Positions 1-6,080 are shown, numbered from the stretch's first letter. The stretch is 9,264 nt of DNA from Planctomycetota bacterium (GCA_021828925.1 JAJZCT010000093.1:1-9264); one strand, 5' to 3'. The notes: a model not told the origin generated them from the letters alone. Numbers and translations: made by a program.

Positions 1-339
1 GATAACTGTCATGGCAAGCAGAACTGCTTTTCTCCGCCGCCCATACCGCAGCGATCCCAAACCAATCCGGGTCAGGTTCCAAGGGTTTATTCTCAGTTCC
101 AGTTCATCGGAACACCCCTGGCGAACAGAGAAGATTATATCATATCAGCGGTCATGTCACCGCATATCCGGCGCAACAAACGGGAAAACATTGTCATGAG
201 GCGAGCAGCGTGCGTGACACTTTACGCGGGCAGGTTACCGCGTTTGAAAGCAATCTGAAAACACCGTAGATCACACGGATATCGCGGAAACGGGCAACGC
301 TTAACAATAACCACTGTCCATGGGTGAATCTATCGGCGC

Positions 340-390
340 TTTATCCGCGTAATCCGCGGTCTCTTAAACAGTCTATTTTGGATTGCACTC
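340..390 (+). repeat. Direct repeat copy 1 with two ATCCGCG units
   Basis: This copy starts with a 9-bp-periodic ATCCGCGTA/ATCCGCGG tract (two units). The tail contains ACAGTCTATTTTGGA and then TGC after one differing base. The same arrangement recurs at 640-692 with three units and a nearly identical tail. The copies differ mainly in unit number and a few bases, so this is a dispersed element with a variable microsatellite head. Confidence 0.8.
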
Positions 391-482
391 CGTGTGGTAC
401 CGATGAACACAAAGGCCTGCATCCGGACGGGGCGTTGGCTCAAAGCGGCCGCTTATGTACGCCGGGAACGCGACGGGAGAGA

Positions 483-510
483 ACCGCGGATTGCGCGGAT
501 AACGCGGATA
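483..510 (-). repeat. Inverted 9-bp tract of ATCCGCG units
   Basis: On the plus strand this reads CCGCGGATTGCGCGGATAAC and then GCGGATAC. It is the reverse-complement orientation of the units at 340-360 and 640-669, with imperfect units. It lies just before the right arm of the 69-bp inverted repeat (516-584). It therefore sits between two direct copies in the opposite orientation. Confidence 0.75.
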
Positions 511-639
511 CGAGTCGGATTGGTTTGGGATCGCTGCGGTATGGGCGGCGGAGAAAAGCAGTTCTGCTTGCCATGACAGTTATCAAACAGAGAGCTGTGA
601 GTGACGCGTATGTATCTCTCGGAGCATGGAAGCCCGGTG

Positions 640-692
640 TTTATCCGCGTAATCCGCGTAATCCGCGGTCAATTAACAGTCTATTTTGGAAT
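640..692 (+). repeat. Direct repeat copy 2 with three ATCCGCG units
   Basis: Three 9-bp units (ATCCGCGTA twice, then ATCCGCGG) are followed by a tail sharing AACAGTCTATTTTGGA and TGC with the copy at 340-390. It has one more unit than copy 1. This suggests the unit number changes by slippage or recombination. Confidence 0.8.
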
Positions 693-724
693 GCGAGCAG
701 TGCCGCTTGATTTTTATTTTAATA

Positions 725-747
725 CAGAGTACTCTGCAATACAGAGT
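725..747. promoter_or_regulatory. Putative operator: CAGAGT/ACTCTG inverted half-sites
   Basis: Three half-sites lie in a row: CAGAGT (725-730), ACTCTG (731-736) and CAGAGT (742-747). The last two form a perfect 6-bp inverted repeat with a 5-bp spacer, ACTCTGCAATACAGAGT. The first two form a perfect 12-bp palindrome. The site is about 65 bp upstream of the membrane-protein start, in an operon that also encodes a winged-helix regulator. Dimeric winged-helix proteins commonly bind such sites. I infer autoregulation by the product of 1399-1713; nothing here proves the pairing. Confidence 0.5.
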
Positions 748-772
748 TGTAGTTTTTGGGTCGGCATATGCA

Positions 773-784
773 GGATAATTATCC
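773..784. promoter_or_regulatory. 12-bp perfect palindrome GGATAATTATCC
   Basis: This perfect palindrome lies between the CAGAGT operator-like site and the Shine-Dalgarno at 801-805. It contains GATAAT (774-779), which resembles a -10 hexamer. No -35 with good spacing is visible: TTGTAG at 747-752 is 21 bp away. It could be a second operator or part of the promoter. Confidence 0.3.
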
Positions 785-800
785 GCTGTTTTAAGAATAA

Positions 801-805
801 AGGAG
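801..805 (+). promoter_or_regulatory. Shine-Dalgarno AGGAG deciding the start at 813
   Basis: AGGAG ends 7 nt before the ATG at 813 and only 1 nt before the in-frame ATG at 807. The spacing favours 813 as the true start of the membrane protein. Confidence 0.75.
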
Positions 806-812
806 AATGTTT

Positions 813-1394
813 ATGGACGTGACACCACAAGAAGCCAAGGACCTGTTCGGACAGACCGACACCATGGCCAACCTCATGCGCAACCACACCTTGTATCGGC
901 GGATCGGACCGACACTCATTCTGTGGGGCATTATCTGGCTGATTTGCTTTCCGCTGACGGCACTGGCTCCCGCCCACAGCGGTTGGATATGGTTGATTGG
1001 TGACGGCATCGGTTTTGTCGGCAGCGCGCTGACCATGCGACGATCCAACGCCGGCATTCGCTGTAAGTCATCGGGGATCATGCGCTCAAGGGTCCTCTGG
1101 TTTTGGGTGGCCTTTCTGGCTTACGGCTGCTTCTGGATGTATCTCCTGGCACCGGCCGGAAATGCCCGCGCGGTAGTGTTTATCGTCACGCTGGTGATGT
1201 TTGCGTATGTGACAATGGGTTTGCTATTGCGCGTGCGCTTCATGGTTTGGCTGGGACTGGCGGTTACGCTATTTGCACTGGTGGGGTATGTGTTGTTTGC
1301 GAACCGGCCGCAGATGCTGAATTTGTGGATGGGCATTTCCGGCGGATTAGCGCTGCTGGGCACCGGCATTTTTGCTGTTCTGCGGGCGAGGTAG
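813..1394 (+). CDS. Six-helix integral membrane protein of unknown function
   Basis: The product has 193 residues. A charged N-terminus (1-30) is followed by about six hydrophobic segments at roughly 32-52, 57-77, 93-113, 118-138, 144-164 and 170-190, and the chain ends in RAR. There is no signal peptide and no catalytic motif I recognise. The ATG at 813 was chosen over 807 because of the Shine-Dalgarno spacing. The gene lies 4 bp upstream of a winged-helix regulator, and the pair has an operator-like site upstream, so the two are almost certainly co-transcribed. Small regulators of this kind are often found beside membrane proteins whose expression they control. By context this may be a stress-responsive or transport-related inner-membrane protein. 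I cannot assign a function. Confidence 0.85.
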   Translation: MDVTPQEAKDLFGQTDTMANLMRNHTLYRRIGPTLILWGIIWLICFPLTALAPAHSGWIWLIGDGIGFVGSALTMRRSNAGIRCKSSGIMRSRVLWFWVAFLAYGCFWMYLLAPAGNARAVVFIVTLVMFAYVTMGLLLRVRFMVWLGLAVTLFALVGYVLFANRPQMLNLWMGISGGLALLGTGIFAVLRAR

Positions 1395-1398
1395 GATC

Positions 1399-1713
1399 AT
1401 GCCGGAATTGGATGAAATCATACACCAGCCGGTTCGGCTGCAAATAATGGCGGCGCTTTTAGCGGCAGGTTCGGATGCGGAAGTTGAATTCACCTTTCTG
1501 CGGGGCCGGTTGGGCTGTACGGACGGCAACTTAGGTGCCCATTTGGATAAGCTCACCGGGGCGCGCTACGTTTCAGCCCGAAAAGTATTCGTGGGCCGCA
1601 AGCCAGTGACCTATTTAAGCGCAACGCGCATGGGCCGCCGAGCCTTTGAAGACCATGTAACGGCATTACAGGATATTATTCGCCCGCCCAACGCCTCGCA
1701 TGCACTGTCGTAA
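1399..1713 (+). CDS. Winged-helix transcriptional regulator (PF13601-type)
   Basis: The product has 104 residues and resembles the small winged-helix DNA-binding family HTH_34 (PF13601). An N-terminal LDEIIHQPVRLQIMAALL helix is followed by a segment FTFLRGRLGCTDGNLGAHLDKL in which TDGNLGAHLDKL (about 41-52) is the probable recognition helix. A wing follows at about 57-74 (YVSARKVFVGRKPVTYLSAT). The C-terminal helix (about 78-94) is likely for dimerisation. There is no ligand domain or metal-binding cysteine cluster. The start at 1399 gives the usual family N-terminus, 4 bp after the stop of the membrane-protein gene. The frame could open further upstream, but that would overlap the neighbour with no conserved sequence. 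Likely role: local repressor or activator of its own operon through the 725-747 site. Confidence 0.88.
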   Translation: MPELDEIIHQPVRLQIMAALLAAGSDAEVEFTFLRGRLGCTDGNLGAHLDKLTGARYVSARKVFVGRKPVTYLSATRMGRRAFEDHVTALQDIIRPPNASHALS

Positions 1714-1740
1714 CATTTGCCTGGCAGTCTGTCCGGGTTA

Positions 1741-1857
1741 TATACTCAACTCGGCATCTGGCGATACATTTAAGATGGGCGAAAAACACAATAAAAGGTC
1801 CATTCTGTGGCAAAAACCACCGGTGTAAATGTATCACGGCAGGCCGAGTCGAGTATA
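1741..1857. repeat. Long imperfect inverted repeat between convergent genes
   Basis: The arm at 1741-1772 matches the reverse complement of 1826-1857 at 26 of 32 positions: 7 bp, one mismatch, 7 bp, a mismatched stretch, then 10 bp (ATACATTTA end). The 53-nt loop contains a nested GTGG-CAAAAA-CCAC stem (1807-1820). It fills most of the 194-bp gap between the convergent regulator (ends 1713) and the MFS gene (ends 1908). It could act as a bidirectional terminator or be a small MITE-like repeat. There is no clear U-tract after the stem, which weakens the terminator reading. Confidence 0.7.
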
Positions 1858-1907
1858 GGTTACGGGGTTACAGATGCCAAAATACAGCCTTCTTCTGAAA
1901 TAACCCA

Positions 1908-3098
1908 TTAATGCATGGACGGGTGAACCTTACGCGTGAATGTCAGCGACATGATAAACATCATCACTGCGCTGGCGGTAAGAATTCCGAACACCACATT
2001 AATTCCAAATTGATGTAACACCCAACCCAGCGGCAACAGACCCGCCGCCCCCAGTGCGTTGGAAAGCCCCAGCGCAATACCTGAACCCAAGGCCCGGTTC
2101 TCCGGGAACATATCCTGCCCGATCAACAGTGTCGGCGAAAAAGTACTGAACATCGCAATGCCCAAAATAGCTGCAACAATCCACAACCACGGTCCATCGG
2201 CAATGACCACCAGCGGCAATAATATCAGCATGACAATACTGCTGCCCACCAGTACCGGCCGGCGACCAAAACGATCCGAAACGGTTCCACCCGCGGCCTG
2301 CCCGATTACACCGGCAATCAAAAGCGTGCTGATAATGGAAGCGCCGGAAACCAGTGCGCCGCCACGGAGCTTCCACATCAGGGGAATAAATACAATGGTT
2401 CCAAAAACCGCCAAGCCGCGGAACGCTGAAAAACTAACCAGCACCAGAAACGGCTTACGATGCTCCCGCCAATGAAGTTTTGGAGCACTTTCACTCCGGG
2501 CGGGTAAACTCGGTATCAGTTTGATTATAAACGGCAATGTCACCAGCATAGGCAGAGCAATAATCCACAGGTTATGCAACCCCAGATATACGACAATCAT
2601 GCTGGTCAACAGAGGCCACGCTCCCCGGCCCAGTTCTCCGCCGATTAAAAACAGAGACAACCCCGCCCCATGACGACGTTCAGTTAAGCTTCGCACAGCC
2701 GCCAGAGCCTGAGGATGAAAAATTGTGCTGCCCAGCCCGGACACCAGTAACAGCACCAGCAATACTCCCACATTCGGGGACAAACCAACCAGCGCCCCCG
2801 CCACGCAACAGCCAAAAAGTCCGCCGATGATAAACATTTTACCTCCGGCTTTATCCGCCAGAATGCCGGCTGCCGGTTGTAAGGCCTGCCCCATATACGT
2901 GGCCGCCATAATAATGCCGACCATCGCCAATGGCTGATGCAAGGCGGTAAGCACCGCCGGAAGAATACCTGGCAGATAAAACGCTGCGCCATCATTAAGA
3001 AAATGCGTCCAGGTCATACACACTAGACTCGCGGCTCGTGACCGGGGAGTTGGGGCATTGGCGGGCGGGGATAAATCCGTTTGGGGGGCTGTTGTCAT
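1908..3098 (-). CDS. MFS transporter, fosmidomycin-resistance (Fsr) type
   Basis: The product has 396 residues, the usual MFS size, and is predicted to have about 12 transmembrane helices in the inner membrane. Motif A-like loops occur in both halves, GILADKAGGK (78-87) and GTVSDRFGRR (271-280). The N-terminal half has HFLNDG (32-37) and GSTIFHPQA (123-131), features I associate with the Fsr-like MFS group that exports fosmidomycin and other small molecules. The central loop (about 194-214) is hydrophilic. The first 27 residues are Pro/Ala-rich and poorly conserved in type, and an alternative start at Met28 is possible. The start at 3098 is supported by TATAAT six bases upstream, which would give a leaderless mRNA. 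The gene is monocistronic and divergent from the CBS gene. Substrate unknown; a drug or metabolite exporter is the safest description. Confidence 0.9.
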   Translation of the reverse strand: MTTAPQTDLSPPANAPTPRSRAASLVCMTWTHFLNDGAAFYLPGILPAVLTALHQPLAMVGIIMAATYMGQALQPAAGILADKAGGKMFIIGGLFGCCVAGALVGLSPNVGVLLVLLLVSGLGSTIFHPQALAAVRSLTERRHGAGLSLFLIGGELGRGAWPLLTSMIVVYLGLHNLWIIALPMLVTLPFIIKLIPSLPARSESAPKLHWREHRKPFLVLVSFSAFRGLAVFGTIVFIPLMWKLRGGALVSGASIISTLLIAGVIGQAAGGTVSDRFGRRPVLVGSSIVMLILLPLVVIADGPWLWIVAAILGIAMFSTFSPTLLIGQDMFPENRALGSGIALGLSNALGAAGLLPLGWVLHQFGINVVFGILTASAVMMFIMSLTFTRKVHPSMH

Positions 3099-3110
3099 AG
3101 GAACATTATA
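3099..3110 (-). promoter_or_regulatory. Consensus -10 box TATAAT, leaderless promoter for the MFS gene
   Basis: On the minus strand a perfect TATAAT (3110-3105) is followed by only six bases before the ATG at 3098. The normal distance from -10 to the start point would place transcription at or beside the ATG. No Shine-Dalgarno is present. No convincing -35 is seen 16-18 bp upstream. Confidence 0.5.
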
Positions 3111-3210
3111 GCCGAGATTGGGCGTGGCGGGCAGGGCCGATATAACGCTAAATCAAGGGCAAATCACCCGGTTTGGTCCCGCGCGGCGGGATGCTCTTAT
3201 GGTGCGCTCC

Positions 3211-3240
3211 ACCACCGGCAAAGCCGGCGGCTATGTGAAG
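3211..3240 (+). repeat. Palindromic intergenic repeat, copy 1 (ACCACCGGC...)
   Basis: The core CCACCGGCAAAGCCGGCGG folds into a short GC-rich hairpin (CCGGC-AAA-GCCGG with extra pairing outside). It continues CTATGTGAAG. A near-identical copy lies on the opposite strand at 8484-8513, also intergenic. This makes it a REP-like dispersed element. Confidence 0.75.
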
Positions 3241-3308
3241 TTTCCCCGCACGGCCGTGCAGAGCGGAAATATTGCCACGCCCCCAAGATTGTTATCTTAT
3301 TCACAATG

Positions 3309-3336
3309 TTGCGTCGTATCTGTACCGGGGTACAAT
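3309..3336 (+). promoter_or_regulatory. Putative promoter of the CBS gene with overlapping palindrome
   Basis: TTGCGT (3309-3314) and TACAAT (3331-3336) are separated by 16 bp, a reasonable sigma70-type arrangement. The -10 overlaps the palindrome TGTACC-GG-GGTACA (3321-3334), which may be an operator. The predicted start near 3343 would give a leader of about 75 nt. Confidence 0.45.
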
Positions 3337-3404
3337 TAGTGATAATCAACTGCATTTCCGGCTGCCGCCTTGGTTGGTGACAGCTTACAGGTTGGTTCCT
3401 TTTT

Positions 3405-3411
3405 GAGGAGG
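3405..3411 (+). promoter_or_regulatory. Strong Shine-Dalgarno GAGGAGG of the CBS gene
   Basis: GAGGAGG ends 6 nt before the ATG at 3418. It fixes the start there, although the frame is open back to about 3370. It is the strongest ribosome-binding site in the window. Confidence 0.85.
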
Positions 3412-3417
3412 TCACTT

Positions 3418-3855
3418 ATGGCCACCGTTGCATGCCTTCTGGCGGGCAAGTCCAGTCACGTCTACAGCATCAGCCTCGACGCCACAATTCTGGAGGCCAC
3501 ACAAAAAATGAACCGTCACCGCATTGGTTCATTGATGGTCACCGAGGGTGATCGCATCATCGGTATTTTAAGTGAACGCGATATTCTCATGCGCGTCGTG
3601 GCGGAAGAGAAAAATCCGCGGCAGGTGAAAGTTGCCGATGCTATGACTTCCGATGTGGTAGTGGTAACGCCGGATACAACCATCGAAGACGCCAGCGGCA
3701 TTATGCAGTCCCGCCGCGTTCGGCATCTGCCGGTCTGCGATGCCCAGGGCCGTCTGCTGGGATTGATTTCCATCGGCGATCTGAATGCCCGGCAGGCCAG
3801 TGACCAGGAGGTCACTATCACGCATTTGAATGAATATCTTTATGGCCGCGTGTAG
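3418..3855 (+). CDS. Paired CBS-domain protein
   Basis: The product has 145 soluble residues consisting almost only of two CBS motifs (Bateman module), about 14-62 and 75-128. CBS1 contains LDATILEATQKMNRHRIGSLMV and GILSERDILMRVV. CBS2 contains AMTSDVVVVTPDTTIEDA and RHLPVCDAQGRLLGLISIGDL. The acidic or neutral residues after the SERD and SIGDL strands are where such modules bind the ribose of adenine nucleotides. The C-terminal tail has the helix QEVTITHLNEYLYGR. Stand-alone CBS pairs sense AMP, ATP or SAM and usually regulate a partner. No enzyme is fused here and the partner is unknown. It is followed 74 bp later by a double-ACT protein, another ligand-sensing fold. Confidence 0.92.
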   Translation: MATVACLLAGKSSHVYSISLDATILEATQKMNRHRIGSLMVTEGDRIIGILSERDILMRVVAEEKNPRQVKVADAMTSDVVVVTPDTTIEDASGIMQSRRVRHLPVCDAQGRLLGLISIGDLNARQASDQEVTITHLNEYLYGRV

Positions 3856-3892
3856 CCAGTGGTCTGTCCTGGGAAAATTCCGACGGATTTTT

Positions 3893-3922
3893 CTTACATC
3901 TGGTCACAACTCATGTTAAGAT
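3893..3922 (+). promoter_or_regulatory. Putative leaderless promoter of the ACT gene
   Basis: CTTACA (3893-3898) and TAAGAT (3917-3922) are 18 bp apart, and TAAGAT lies 7 nt before the ATG at 3930. No Shine-Dalgarno precedes either candidate start (3921 or 3930). The layout matches the MFS and pseudouridine-synthase genes, but each hexamer matches consensus only partly. Confidence 0.35.
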
Positions 3923-3929
3923 GTTCGCC

Positions 3930-4409
3930 ATGGCGAATACACGCGAAAAACCAATTACCAAACGCGGACGGGATACCCCCTGCGTGCGTCAATTATCGGT
4001 ATTTGTTGAAAATCGTGTCGGGGCGTTGGCCTCGCTGATGGGTATTTTTGAACACTCCGAAGTGCGCACGCTGGCCCTGACGGTTATGCAAGGCGTGGAC
4101 TGCGCCATTGTGCGATTCGTATTCAGCGACGCTGATATGGCAGCCGATGTCCTGCGTCAGAACGATTACCGCTTTTCCGTCTGTGAGCTGGTCGCCGTTG
4201 AAATGCCGTCTACTGCCTCCGGCGAAGGACTGGCCCGTATCGGCAAGGCGTTATTAAGTGCGGAAGTGGATATACATTATGTCTATGGCTTGATCACAGA
4301 TCCGCATCGATTTGCGGCGGTGGTGATCCATGTGGATAACCCGGCGTTGGCCAGCATGGTGCTTTCTGAAGAGCATTTTGTACTGCTGGATGAAAATGAC
4401 CTGCGATAG
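3930..4409 (+). CDS. Tandem ACT-domain protein
   Basis: The product has 159 residues from the ATG at 3930; an in-frame ATG at 3921 would add three. After a basic N-terminus (1-18) come two ACT-like folds. The first is about 20-92, with RQLSVFVENRVGALASLMGIFEH, the usual beta-strand plus glycine-containing turn where ACT domains bind amino acids. The second is about 98-157, with LARIGKALLSAEVDIHYVYGL and AAVVIHVDNPALA. No catalytic domain is attached, so this is a stand-alone ACT-ACT protein of the kind that senses amino acids. It lies downstream of the CBS gene with a 74-bp gap and a possible promoter of its own. The ligand cannot be read from the sequence. The start was chosen by the -10-like box spacing and is uncertain. 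Confidence 0.85.
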   Translation: MANTREKPITKRGRDTPCVRQLSVFVENRVGALASLMGIFEHSEVRTLALTVMQGVDCAIVRFVFSDADMAADVLRQNDYRFSVCELVAVEMPSTASGEGLARIGKALLSAEVDIHYVYGLITDPHRFAAVVIHVDNPALASMVLSEEHFVLLDENDLR

Positions 4410-4419
4410 CGGGGATGTA

Positions 4420-4465
4420 GGCTACAGGGGACGGGTGACAGGGGGACGGGTTACAGCTGACAGGG
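4420..4465 (+). repeat. G-rich ACAGGGGACGGGT-type repeat
   Basis: Iterated short runs (CTACAGGGGACGGGTGACAG, then GGGGACGGGTTACAG and CTGACAGGG) fill the space after the ACT gene. The same words, GGGTTAC and GACAGGGG, recur at 5852-5886, and GGTTACGGGGTTACAG occurs at 1858-1873. All lie in non-coding DNA. Function unknown. Confidence 0.6.
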
Positions 4466-4541
4466 CGTTTGGGCGCGGGGGGTTCGAGCCAACAATCAGG
4501 CGGTTGCAAAGGTGCGATTTTCTGGACAGGCTCTTTGGAAT

Positions 4542-4751
4542 ATGAGCACTATGATGGAGTATCATAATATGGGCGCAATTTTCGGTCTTATTTCTCTGGC
4601 CTGCTTTGTGTTCTGGCTCTGGATGCTTATTGATCTGCTGATAAGCCGCCACAGCGCGGGAATTAAAATTCTATGGGTGATCCTCATGCTCTTTCTGCCG
4701 TTGCTGGGATCCATCCTTTATTTCTTCCTGGCGCGCGGCAAAGCCGTATGA
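4542..4751 (+). CDS. Small membrane protein with PLDc_N-like domain
   Basis: The product has 69 residues from the ATG at 4542. Two membrane helices are evident, about 12-33 (IFGLISLACFVFWLWMLIDL) and 43-64 (ILWVILMLFLPLLGSILYFF), joined by a short SRHSAGIK loop and ending RGKAV. The pattern of a W-x-W-x-L-x-D helix, a polar loop with K-x-L-W and then LPLLGSILYF is that of PF13396, the phospholipase D-nuclease N-terminal domain. It also occurs as stand-alone small proteins with no phospholipase. No catalytic HKD motif is present. The start is uncertain: ATG at 4569, nine bases after GGAG (4556-4559), would give a 60-residue form. The gene faces the pseudopilin gene tail to tail, 22 bp apart. 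Confidence 0.75.
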   Translation: MSTMMEYHNMGAIFGLISLACFVFWLWMLIDLLISRHSAGIKILWVILMLFLPLLGSILYFFLARGKAV

Positions 4752-4773
4752 GCGAGGGAAATTCACCATCGGC

Positions 4774-5724
4774 CTACCACGCACCTGTGGCCACATCGCG
4801 TACTGGAGCCATAACCGTGTCAAACGGTGCAATGGTTGGTAAGACAGACCTTGGGGCGCTACCTGCGGGTGTCAGGACACTTCCACCGCCGCCCACGCCG
4901 CCGGTGGAGGCGTAGGTGAAAATGTTGTCACGGTTTTCTCCCACATAAGGCGTTAAGGACCATGCGACATGCGCATCGCCAAAGCCGACGTTCTGTCCGT
5001 CACCATTATGATTACCGGAGTTGAAAATAAAGTTGCCGTAGGTATTGGCCATTGCCTCCGTGGGGTCCCGTTCGGCATTACCGGCGGCGGACGTATCCGA
5101 CGCCGGGGCCATATCCGAAACCATGGGCAGAGCGGCACTGGCGGCATTGGTATTCCACCAACTGCCGACGATAAATGCTTCGTTCATATAATTCCATGGA
5201 AATGAAATGGAATAACTTTCTCCCTGCCCGGTATTGGAAAGAGTTCCTTTTACGACACCGAAATCGGAATAACAGGTACTGCTGTTGCTGTATTCATCCG
5301 AGGGTGCGGTCGCCAGAAGATCGGATGGGCATATAAAGCTCTTGGGCGTAATCTGCCCGCTTAGCACCATCAGCCACATGCACGCCATCGGTGAACCTTC
5401 CTGCCAAGCATTGCTGCCGTACATGCTTTCCAGAATTGTGCCGATGTTGCCCGCGGCATCCGTAGCCGCTGCGCCCGGGCCGTTCTGGTAGGTGGCGCCG
5501 GCCGGCGGTAACACGCTGGGAAATTGGCTCTGATTGCTTTGTGCATAGATAAACATGGATTGCACAATACCCCGCACATTCGCCGCACATACCGCACGGT
5601 TCGCCAGTTCTTTCGCCCGCGCCAGGCTCGGCAGAAGCATGGCTATCAGTAAAGCGATAATTGAAATGACCACCAACAATTCTATAAGGGTAAATGCCCG
5701 CAATCGCCGATGTCTGTATTGCAT
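4774..5724 (-). CDS. Type II prepilin-like (N-methylation) protein, planctomycete type
   Basis: The product has 316 residues. An N-terminal prepilin signal [23 protein letters not shown] (cleavage likely after residue 10) is followed by a hydrophobic helix (11-32). Glu15 (mature position 5) is kept. The residue before cleavage is Ala, not the usual Gly. The helix continues [20 protein letters not shown] (32-50), the usual H/G-G-like sequence after the pilin helix in Planctomycetota. A large Ser/Ala/Thr-rich domain follows. The C-terminus has [18 protein letters not shown] (238-255), the variant of the NHxGxGQNVLFxDGHV motif seen in these paralogous pseudopilin-like proteins. Likely exported by a type II/IV pilus-like system and anchored in the cell envelope; role unknown. 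Start supported by AGGAG about 9 nt upstream. Members of this family are often numerous in one genome. Confidence 0.9.
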   Translation of the reverse strand: MQYRHRRLRAFTLIELLVVISIIALLIAMLLPSLARAKELANRAVCAANVRGIVQSMFIYAQSNQSQFPSVLPPAGATYQNGPGAAATDAAGNIGTILESMYGSNAWQEGSPMACMWLMVLSGQITPKSFICPSDLLATAPSDEYSNSSTCYSDFGVVKGTLSNTGQGESYSISFPWNYMNEAFIVGSWWNTNAASAALPMVSDMAPASDTSAAGNAERDPTEAMANTYGNFIFNSGNHNGDGQNVGFGDAHVAWSLTPYVGENRDNIFTYASTGGVGGGGSVLTPAGSAPRSVLPTIAPFDTVMAPVRDVATGAW

Positions 5725-5851
5725 GTCCAGAGTCTCCTGTTCAACATCTTGTTATCGGATAGAGCGGGACCGGACTTAAACAAGAATCAAGAGGTTGTCG
5801 TGCAACGTCATATAACGCAGCCATTTTGAATTGTTTTGGGACCCGGCGACC

Positions 5852-5886
5852 GGAGGTTACGGGTTACTGGGGACAGGGGACAGGGG
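5852..5886 (+). repeat. G-rich GGTTACGGGTTACTGGGGACAG repeat
   Basis: This tract holds two tandem GGTTACG/GGTTACT words and GGGGACAGGGGACAGGGG. It is related to the tract at 4420-4465 and to 1858-1873, all on the plus strand. Its runs of four G could form G-quadruplex structure, which is an inference. Confidence 0.6.
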
Positions 5887-5976
5887 AAATGAATAATGAG
5901 TAATGCGTAATAACGGGGGAGTGGGACGACAATGCAGTTAGTTAGAAGTTACAAGGGGGCACCCCTGTGTTTAGCG

Positions 5977-5993
5977 GGCGAGGCTGCCTCGCC
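5977..5993. repeat. Perfect palindrome GGCGAGGC-T-GCCTCGCC
   Basis: Eight base pairs on each side of a single T form a perfect inverted repeat, too tight for a normal loop. As DNA it is a palindromic site, as RNA a smaller hairpin. It lies in the repeat-rich spacer downstream of cysH. Function unknown. Confidence 0.55.
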
Positions 5994-6080
5994 GTGACGA
6001 ATGGGACAAGTACGGAGTTGGGAAAAGTCAGGAGGGCGTGGATGAACGCAAAGCAATATAGCAGCGAAGCGCTTCAAAAC

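Larger units (their letters stand above)
1..584. repeat. Long inverted repeat, arms 1-69 and 516-584
   Basis: The first 69 bases are an exact reverse complement of 516-584, position i pairing with 585-i. The match breaks at position 70. The left arm starts at the first base of the window, so it may extend further outside. Each arm also contains a small palindrome, AAGCAG-AA-CTGCTT (16-29, partner 556-569). The 446 bp between the arms hold no convincing gene. Seen directly: the pairing. Inferred: two opposed copies of a dispersed genomic repeat, or the ends of a small non-coding element. No transposase is present. Confidence 0.85.
1..812. other. Gene-free, repeat-rich intergenic region
   Basis: No reading frame here looks like a protein. 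The open frames are short, lack Shine-Dalgarno sequences and translate the repeats into low-complexity strings such as YPRNPRNPR and IRVIRVIRG. The region holds the 69-bp inverted repeat, the 9-bp ATCCGCGTA tracts in both orientations, a 50-bp direct repeat (340-390 and 640-692), and near its right end the control region of the 813-1713 operon. Positions 70-310 otherwise show nothing I can name. Confidence 0.7.
3099..3417. other. Divergent intergenic region, MFS and CBS genes
   Basis: This 319-bp spacer lies between divergent genes. It carries the MFS promoter at one end and the CBS promoter and Shine-Dalgarno at the other. In the middle are several palindromes: a TCCCGC-GCG-GCGGGA hairpin (3177-3191), the ACCACCGGC repeat (3211-3240) and the perfect palindrome GCACGGCCGTGC (3248-3259). 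I see no gene. Confidence 0.7.

Noticed and set aside
11..199. 62-residue open frame at the left edge
   Set aside because: Lies largely in the inverted-repeat arm, with no start signal and no protein-like pattern.
340..692. CRISPR array
   Set aside because: The 9-bp units have no unique spacers of regular length, and there are no cas genes in the window.
324..710. 128-residue open frame rich in NPRNPR
   Set aside because: It is made of the ATCCGCG repeats and the inverted-repeat arm, has no Shine-Dalgarno and no recognisable fold, and overlaps other equally poor frames.
714..1081. Minus-strand open frames of 87 and 96 residues
   Set aside because: They are antisense shadows of the membrane-protein gene and lack start signals.
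3877..3895. AAAATTCCGACGGATTTTT as an intrinsic terminator after the CBS gene
   Set aside because: The stem is only three strong pairs plus a mismatched A/T section; too weak to call.
4471..4500. GGTTCGAGCC resembling a tRNA T-loop
   Set aside because: The stem complement does not close, and no anticodon arm, D arm or acceptor stem is present.
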